Program-made: the position numbers and the translations under genes
Assembly: GCA_035456405.1 (NCBI GenBank)
Contig: DATIDG010000024.1
Span: 82,301 to 146,300, forward strand
Length of the DNA stretch: 64,000 bases
Direction of reading: 5' to 3'
From: JAGVSZ01 sp035456405
GTDB lineage: Bacteria > Pseudomonadota > Gammaproteobacteria > Burkholderiales > SG8-39
In this document: in pieces, positions 59,543 through 64,000 of the stretch
Layout: each line of letters begins with the position of its first letter
How positions within the stretch are numbered: position 1 is the first letter of the stretch
The notes under the pieces: generated by a model
Seen by the model: only the letters and a program-made list of their open reading frames with translations
What the model was told of the DNA's origin: nothing
The model's database searches: none

Positions 59543-60248
59543 GCGCGCGGCGCTCGAAGCGATCGTCGCGGCGGCAGCCCGCGCGTATGCGCCGGCCGGC
59601 CGCACGCCGATGCACTTCGCGCGCGGCAAGCTTCGCCACGATCCGGTCTTCCGCGCGATCGTCGCGCGCGGACTGGTTCCCGACGGCGCGCGCCTCGTCG
59701 ACCTCGGCTGCGGGCTGGGCGTGCTGCCCGCCTTTCTCGCCGCCGCGCGGGAGCGCTACGAGCGCGGCGAGTGGCCGGCGCGCTGGCCGCAGCCGCCGCG
59801 GCTCGCGTCCGCCCTCGGTGTGGAGCTGCGCCGCCGCGCGGTCGTCGCCGCCCGGATTGCCGTCGGCGACCGCGCGCAGTTCGTGCTCGGCGACGTCAGG
59901 GACGCGTCGATTCCCGCGTGCGACGCCGTCGCGATCCTGGACGTCCTGCACTATCTCCCGGTACCCGACCAGGACCGCGTGCTCGCCCGCTGCGCCGCCG
60001 CGCTCGCGCCGGGCGGCGTGCTTCTCGCGCGCGTCGGCGACGCGGACGCCGGCCTGCGCGCCTTGGTCACGCGCGTCACCGACCAGACGATCACCCTCGT
60101 GCGCGGCGGCTTACCGCGACTCCACATGCGCGGGTTGGCAGCGTGGGTCGCTGCAGTCGAGCGGGCCGGATTCGGCGTCGAGGCCGCGCCGATGAGCGCG
60201 GGAACGCCGTTCGCCAACGTACTGCTCGTCGCGCGGCGGCCGGGTTAG
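59529..60248 (+). CDS. class I SAM-dependent methyltransferase
   Basis: A 239-residue enzyme with motif I LVDLGCGLGVLPAFLAA, the acidic VELRRRAVVAARIA region, and AILDVLHYLPVPDQ. Start overlaps the deacetylase by 14 bases, so they are co-translated. Proteins like this are found in aryl-polyene clusters; the substrate is not known. Confidence 0.83.
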   Translation: MTVLERAALEAIVAAAARAYAPAGRTPMHFARGKLRHDPVFRAIVARGLVPDGARLVDLGCGLGVLPAFLAAARERYERGEWPARWPQPPRLASALGVELRRRAVVAARIAVGDRAQFVLGDVRDASIPACDAVAILDVLHYLPVPDQDRVLARCAAALAPGGVLLARVGDADAGLRALVTRVTDQTITLVRGGLPRLHMRGLAAWVAAVERAGFGVEAAPMSAGTPFANVLLVARRPG

Positions 60249-60306
60249 CATCGCCCTCAAGTCGATGGGCTCGGAGGGGATATACAAGAGGCGGCCGCCG
60301 CAGGGC

Positions 60307-60346
60307 GGAAGAGGGGCCCCAGCGCGCGCGCTGGGGATCTGACCCC
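60307..60346 (+). repeat. dispersed GGAGCAGGGG intergenic element, copy 3
   Basis: GGAAGAGGGGCCCCA, a self-complementary GCGCGCGCGC core, then TGGGGATCTGACCCC. The CCCCAGCGC/GCGCTGGGG arms form a strong hairpin. It is paired with an inverted copy 46 bases downstream. Confidence 0.55.
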
Positions 60347-60391
60347 GGAGGCGGCCATCGCGGCGAATGGCAGCCGCTTGCGTCTGCTCTC

Positions 60392-60428
60392 GGGTCGCAT
60401 CCCCAACTTGCGTTGGGGCCCCTGCTCC
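60392..60428 (-). repeat. dispersed GGAGCAGGGG intergenic element, copy 4
   Basis: Reading on the minus strand: GGAGCAGGGGCCCCAACG, then CAAGTTGGGGATGCGACCC. It is almost the same as copy 2 at 50704-50735 with a longer loop, and inverted relative to copy 3. Confidence 0.55.
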
Positions 60429-60558
60429 GCCTCGACAGCCGCGCCTCTTGTTCGACAATGGGGGATATACAAGGGGAGTCCCCCTTGTTCGTACGAAGGA
60501 TTTCATCCCGAGGGCCTCCCCGCCATCCTTTCGGCAGTTTCCTGATTCGGAGCGTTCT

Positions 60559-61410
60559 ATGACAGTCAGACACGTCGGTATCGTCGGCGCTGGCACCATG
60601 GGCAACGGCATCGCGCAGGCCTTTGCGGTGGCGGGAGTCCCCGTCACGATGACCGACATTGGCGCAGCGCCACTCGAACGCGCGCTGAAGACGATCGATG
60701 CCAGCCTCGAGCGCCTCGTCAAGAAGGACAAGATGAGCGCGGCCGACAAGGCCGCGGCGCTCGCGCGCATCCAGACCTCGACGAGCCTCGAGGCCCTGAG
60801 CGCCGCCGACCTCGTCATCGAGGCGGCGACCGAGAACCTCGACCTCAAGCTCGAGATCTTCGGCCGGATCGACCAGGTCGCGAAGGCCGAGGCGATCGTC
60901 GCGACCAACACCTCCTCGATCTCGATCACGCGGCTCGCCGCGGCGACGAAGCGGCCCGACAGGGTGATCGGGATGCACTTCTTCAACCCGGTGCCGGTGA
61001 TGCAGCTCGTCGAGCTGATCAAGGGTCTGCAGACCTCGGACGCCACCTATGCCGCCGCCGAGGCGATCGCGAAGAAGATCGGGAAGCACCCGGTCAAGGT
61101 GAAGAACTCGCCCGGCTTCGTCGTGAACCGGATGCTCTGCCCGATGATCAACGAGGCGGTGTTCGCGCTCGGCGAGGGGCTGGCGACCGCGGCCGAGATC
61201 GACGAGGCGATGAAGCTCGGCTGCAACCACCCGATCGGGCCGCTCGCGCTCTGCGACCTGATCGGTCTCGACGTCGAGCTGGCGGTGATGCAGGTCCTGT
61301 TCGAGGGGTTCAAGGACCCGAAGTATCGGCCTGCGCCGCTGCTGGTCGAAATGGTGGAGGCGGGCCACCTGGGGCGCAAGACGGGCAGGGGGTTCTTCGC
61401 CTACGGGTGA
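60559..61410 (+). CDS. 3-hydroxybutyryl-CoA dehydrogenase-like protein
   Basis: A 283-residue NAD-dependent 3-hydroxyacyl-CoA dehydrogenase: GIVGAGTMGNGIAQAFAVAG at residues 7-26, EAATENLDLK, the catalytic His in GMHFFNPVPVMQLVE, and NSPGFVVNRMLCPMINEAV. It oxidises 3-hydroxyacyl-CoA, or works reversibly in butyrate/PHB metabolism. The ATG at 60559 lies after GGAG. The acyl-CoA synthetase two genes on suggests fatty-acid or aromatic-acid degradation. Confidence 0.93.
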   Translation: MTVRHVGIVGAGTMGNGIAQAFAVAGVPVTMTDIGAAPLERALKTIDASLERLVKKDKMSAADKAAALARIQTSTSLEALSAADLVIEAATENLDLKLEIFGRIDQVAKAEAIVATNTSSISITRLAAATKRPDRVIGMHFFNPVPVMQLVELIKGLQTSDATYAAAEAIAKKIGKHPVKVKNSPGFVVNRMLCPMINEAVFALGEGLATAAEIDEAMKLGCNHPIGPLALCDLIGLDVELAVMQVLFEGFKDPKYRPAPLLVEMVEAGHLGRKTGRGFFAYG

Positions 61411-61413
61411 GTC

Positions 61414-61812
61414 TCAGGCGCCGAAGTTGCGCAGCCCCGCGAGGTCGAGGATGCGGATCCCGCCGTAGTCGACCCGCACGAGGCCGGCCTTCTCGAGCAC
61501 CTTCAGCGCCTGGTTGACGCGCTGCCGCGACACGCCCGCCAGGGTACCCAATCTCTTCCCTGCGAGATCGCCAAATCCGGCCCGATCCCCGGGCAAAGGT
61601 GAGGGTTGAACATTGCGGCGAGGCAGCGCGCGACGCAGGCGTCGGGCTCGAGCAGCCGACCGTACTCGACGAGGCCGATGAACTGGCCGAGCCGCTCGTT
61701 GAGCTGCGGGCACGGCACGCTCGATCAGTTCGGCCCCCAGCCGGTCGAGTTCGGCATCCGTCAGCGTCCGGGCCCAGATCGAGGCCCGCAGCAGGTCCGC
61801 GGCGGTGCGCAC
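61414..61812 (-). pseudogene. Crp/Fnr-family regulator with internal deletion and frameshifts
   Basis: The N-terminus (LLRASIWARTLTDAELDRLG ... IERAVP) and C-terminal HTH (LAGVSRQRVNQALKVLEKAG, then LVRVDYGGIRILDLAGLR) are in one frame. Between them QLNERLGQFIGLVEYGRLLE and FNPHLCPG lie in another frame. About 85 residues of the cyclic-nucleotide-binding domain are missing at the first junction. Two extra bases (a G near CAGGGAAG and a C near TACCCTGG) separate the rest. It cannot make a functional regulator as read. It is divergent from the acyl-CoA synthetase. Confidence 0.78.
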
Positions 61813-61984
61813 GACGGGGATTGTCCGGCAAACGACAGACTCCGCCCAGGACCTCGCCTAGACTTGCGCGGCTTCCCGGGAGGGGGCTGAGGGCAGGGGG
61901 TATCGGCTACAATCCCGGCCTCCGAAGGACCGGCCGCAGAAGCCGGGAGCAGCATCCACCGAGGGGTCCACAGGAGGATTGGAG

Positions 61985-63934
61985 ATGGCGGAGCGGCTGG
62001 ATACCTTCCCGCGACTGCTGCTGCACCACGCCCAGGTCCGCCCGGATCGACCTGCGATTCGCGAGAAGGATCTCGGCATCTGGCAGACGTGGACCTGGAA
62101 GCAGGTCGCCGACGAGGTGCGGGCCTTAGCGTGCGGACTCGCCGCGCAGGGGTTCGAGCGCGGCATGTCGCTCGCCATCATCGGCGAGAACCGCCCCCGC
62201 CTCTACTGGGCCATGGCCGCCGCGCAGTCGCTCGGCGGCATCCCCGTGCCGCTCTACCAGGACGCGGTGGCCCAGGAAATGGTCTACGTTTTCCACAACG
62301 CGGACATCGAGTACGCGATCGTGGAGGACCAGGAGCAGGTCGACAAGCTCCTCGAGATCATGCCGCAGTGCCCGAAGCTCAAGCACGTCTACTTCGACGA
62401 CGCGCGCGGCATGCGGCACTACACGCAGCCCGAGCTGATGAGCTTCGAGAACCTGCAGGCGATCGGCCGCGACTTCGACGGCCGCAACCCCGAATTCTTC
62501 GCCGACGAAGTGGCGAAGGGGGCCACGACCGACGTCGCGTCGATGTTCTACACCTCGGGCACCACCGGCAGCCCCAAGGGCGTCACGCACACGCACCACG
62601 CGCTGATCACCGCGGGGCGCGCCGGCGCGGACATGGAGGGCCTCACGCCCGACGACGAGGTGCTCGCCTACCTTCCGATGGCGTGGATCGGCCAGAACAT
62701 CTTCTCCTACACCCAGTCCTACGTCGTCGGCTTCTGCATCTCGTGCCCCGAGTCGGCCGAGACGGTCGGCACCGACATGCGCGAGATCGGCCCGACCTAT
62801 TACTTCGCGCCGCCGCGCGTGCTCGAAGCGCTGCTCACCCAGGTGTCGATCCGCATGGAAGACGCGAGCCGCCTGAAGCGCTGGCTTTACCGCAGGTTCA
62901 TGGATGTCGCCGGCCGCGTGGGCGGGGCCCTGCTCGATGGCAAGCCCGTGGGGTTTTTCGACAGGATCTTGTATGGGTTGGGCGACCTATTGGTCTATGG
63001 CCCGCTACGCAACGTGCTCGGCATGAGCCGCGTGCGCGTTGCCTACACCGCGGGCGAGGCGATCGGGCCGGACCTGTTCAAGTTCTACCGCTCGATCGGC
63101 GTGAATCTCAAGCAGCTCTACGGCTCGACCGAAACCAGCGTGTTCGTCTGCATCCAGCCCGACGGCCAGGTGAAGGCCGACACCGTCGGGCCGGCAGTAC
63201 CCGGCGTGGAGCTCAAGTTCACGCCCGCGCGCGAGCTCCTCATCCGCTCGCCGGGCCTGTTCAAGGAGTACTACAAGAACCCGCAGGCCACCCTGGAGGC
63301 GAAGGACGCCGAGGGCTGGTTCCACACCGGCGACGCCGGCTACTTCGACCCCGACGGCCATCTGAAGATCATCGATCGTGTGAAGGACGTGGGCAAGCTC
63401 GCCGACGGCACGCTGTTCGCGCCGAAGTATCTCGAGAACAAGCTCAAGTTCTTCCCCTACGTCAAGGAAGCGGTCTGCTTCGGCGACGGCCGCGACCGGG
63501 TTTGCGTCTTCATCAACATGGATCCCGACGCGGTCGGCAACTGGGCGGAAAAGCGCAACATGCCCTACTCGGGCTACACCGACCTCGCCTCGCGCGACGA
63601 GGTCTACGACCTGGTGCGCGAGTGCATCGAGCGCGTCAACCGCGACCTCGCCGCCGAGCCGGAAGTCGCCCACTCGCAAATTGCAAGGTTCCTGATCTTG
63701 CACAAGGAACTTGATGCCGACGACGAGGAGCTGACGCGCACGCGCAAGGTGCGGCGGCGCTTCATCGCCGAGAAGTACGCGCCGCTGGTCGAGGCGCTCT
63801 ACGGCGGCAAGGACGCGGTGCACGTCGAGGCGAAGGTCAAGTACGAGGACGGCCGAACCGGGACCTTCTCGGCGGATCTCAAGATCCGCGACGCGAAGAC
63901 CTTCGCTCCCGCGGCAGCAAAGAAAGCCGCTTGA
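61985..63934 (+). CDS. AMP-dependent long-chain acyl-CoA synthetase
   Basis: A 649-residue ligase that activates a fatty or aromatic acid with CoA. P-loop is MFYTSGTTGSPKGVTHTHH; the A5 motif LKQLYGSTETSVFV; A7 WFHTGDAGYFDPDGHLKI; the A8 hinge IDRVKD. Length and TFPRLLLHHAQVRPDRPAIR suit the FadD15/long-chain group. ATG at 61985 has AGGAGG eight bases upstream. A -10-like TACAAT (61908-61913) lies upstream. The next gene starts inside its stop codon, an ABC ATPase, as in Liv-type aromatic-acid uptake operons. Confidence 0.9.
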   Translation: MAERLDTFPRLLLHHAQVRPDRPAIREKDLGIWQTWTWKQVADEVRALACGLAAQGFERGMSLAIIGENRPRLYWAMAAAQSLGGIPVPLYQDAVAQEMVYVFHNADIEYAIVEDQEQVDKLLEIMPQCPKLKHVYFDDARGMRHYTQPELMSFENLQAIGRDFDGRNPEFFADEVAKGATTDVASMFYTSGTTGSPKGVTHTHHALITAGRAGADMEGLTPDDEVLAYLPMAWIGQNIFSYTQSYVVGFCISCPESAETVGTDMREIGPTYYFAPPRVLEALLTQVSIRMEDASRLKRWLYRRFMDVAGRVGGALLDGKPVGFFDRILYGLGDLLVYGPLRNVLGMSRVRVAYTAGEAIGPDLFKFYRSIGVNLKQLYGSTETSVFVCIQPDGQVKADTVGPAVPGVELKFTPARELLIRSPGLFKEYYKNPQATLEAKDAEGWFHTGDAGYFDPDGHLKIIDRVKDVGKLADGTLFAPKYLENKLKFFPYVKEAVCFGDGRDRVCVFINMDPDAVGNWAEKRNMPYSGYTDLASRDEVYDLVRECIERVNRDLAAEPEVAHSQIARFLILHKELDADDEELTRTRKVRRRFIAEKYAPLVEALYGGKDAVHVEAKVKYEDGRTGTFSADLKIRDAKTFAPAAAKKAA

Positions 63935-64000
63935 GCGACCTCATTCTCTCCGTCGAAGGCGTGTCGCTGTCCTTCGGCGGCGTGAAGGCGCTGCAGGATG
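63931..64000 (+). CDS. ABC transporter ATP-binding protein (LivG-type), partial
   Basis: The first 23 codons only; the gene runs off the window. TTG start overlaps the synthetase stop (TTGA). The sequence SDLILSVEGVSLSFGGVKAL is the characteristic opening of LivG-type branched-chain ABC ATPases. It shows that the acyl-CoA synthetase begins a transporter operon. Confidence 0.7.
   Translation, partial: MSDLILSVEGVSLSFGGVKALQD

Larger units (their letters stand above)
60276..60473. repeat. intergenic repeat region with direct repeat GGGGATATACAAG
   Basis: This 309-base gap before the dehydrogenase gene has no reading frame I trust. It is bounded by perfect 13-base direct repeats GGGGATATACAAG (60276-60288 and 60461-60473). 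Between them are two inverted copies of the GGAGCAGGGG element and complementary stretches (GCCATCGCGGCGAATGGC). It could fold into a large RNA structure or be a small non-autonomous element. Confidence 0.55.

Noticed and set aside
1..64000. tRNA or rRNA genes, CRISPR arrays, insertion sequences, phage genes
   Set aside because: I looked for cloverleaf-type segments, regularly spaced repeats and transposase or integrase motifs and saw none that I could support.

Overview
The window is high-GC DNA from a bacterium, most likely a betaproteobacterium (Burkholderiales/Rhodocyclales-like). The basis is the very high G+C third-codon usage, the tightly overlapping operons (ATGA/GTGA junctions), a Bug/TctC-type receptor remnant, a NasT-regulated nrt-nirBD-nasA-cobA nitrate assimilation operon, EttA, and an aryl-polyene (xanthomonadin/arcuflavin-type) cluster. 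No tRNA, rRNA, insertion sequence, CRISPR array or prophage gene was recognised.

Layout. 0.1-2.4 kb: an SDR oxidoreductase and a secreted amidase (+). 2.6-6.1 kb (-): a small Rmf-like protein and an operon of MoxR ATPase, metallopeptidase-like/VWA protein and LCCL-domain protein, followed by a decayed amidohydrolase fragment. 6.2-16.3 kb (+): nitrate assimilation. NasT is followed by a possible NtrC site, a sigma-54 promoter, an ANTAR-type leader hairpin and an intrinsic terminator. Then come the nitrate ABC transporter, nitrite reductase NirB/NirD, nitrate reductase NasA and the sirohaem enzyme CobA. 16.4-24 kb: housekeeping and orphan genes (aldo/keto reductase with LysR, a PPOX flavoprotein, a cytochrome c-P460 fusion, EttA, an ankyrin protein).

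24.0-38.3 kb (-): one long, almost gapless transcription unit behind a recognisable TTGACA promoter at 38.28-38.30 kb. It holds two sugar-nucleotide-type epimerases, a ribose-type ABC transporter, an IclR regulator, a small monooxygenase, a branched-chain-type ABC transporter in which LivM, LivG and LivF are one polypeptide, a TcuA-like flavoprotein and a DMT exporter. 38.3-43.7 kb (-): a compact catabolic operon of FAD dehydrogenase, ThDP enzyme, cupin and aldehyde dehydrogenase.

44.9-60.2 kb: an aryl-polyene-type cluster with ketosynthase, chain-length factor, ketoreductase, ACP, AMP ligase, two acyltransferases, MMPL exporter, LolA-like carrier, glycosyltransferase, methyltransferases and a flavoprotein. 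The dehydratase is reduced to a 45-residue remnant and several usual members are missing. 60.5-64 kb: 3-hydroxyacyl-CoA dehydrogenase, a broken Crp/Fnr regulator, a long-chain acyl-CoA synthetase, and the start of another LivG-type ATPase cut by the window edge.

A recurring oddity is the set of genes that keep their two ends but have lost the middle or the front: the amidohydrolase, the Bug receptor, the ApeP-like dehydratase, the Crp/Fnr regulator and possibly others. Either the genome is undergoing deletion, or the assembly has small collapses; raw reads would decide.
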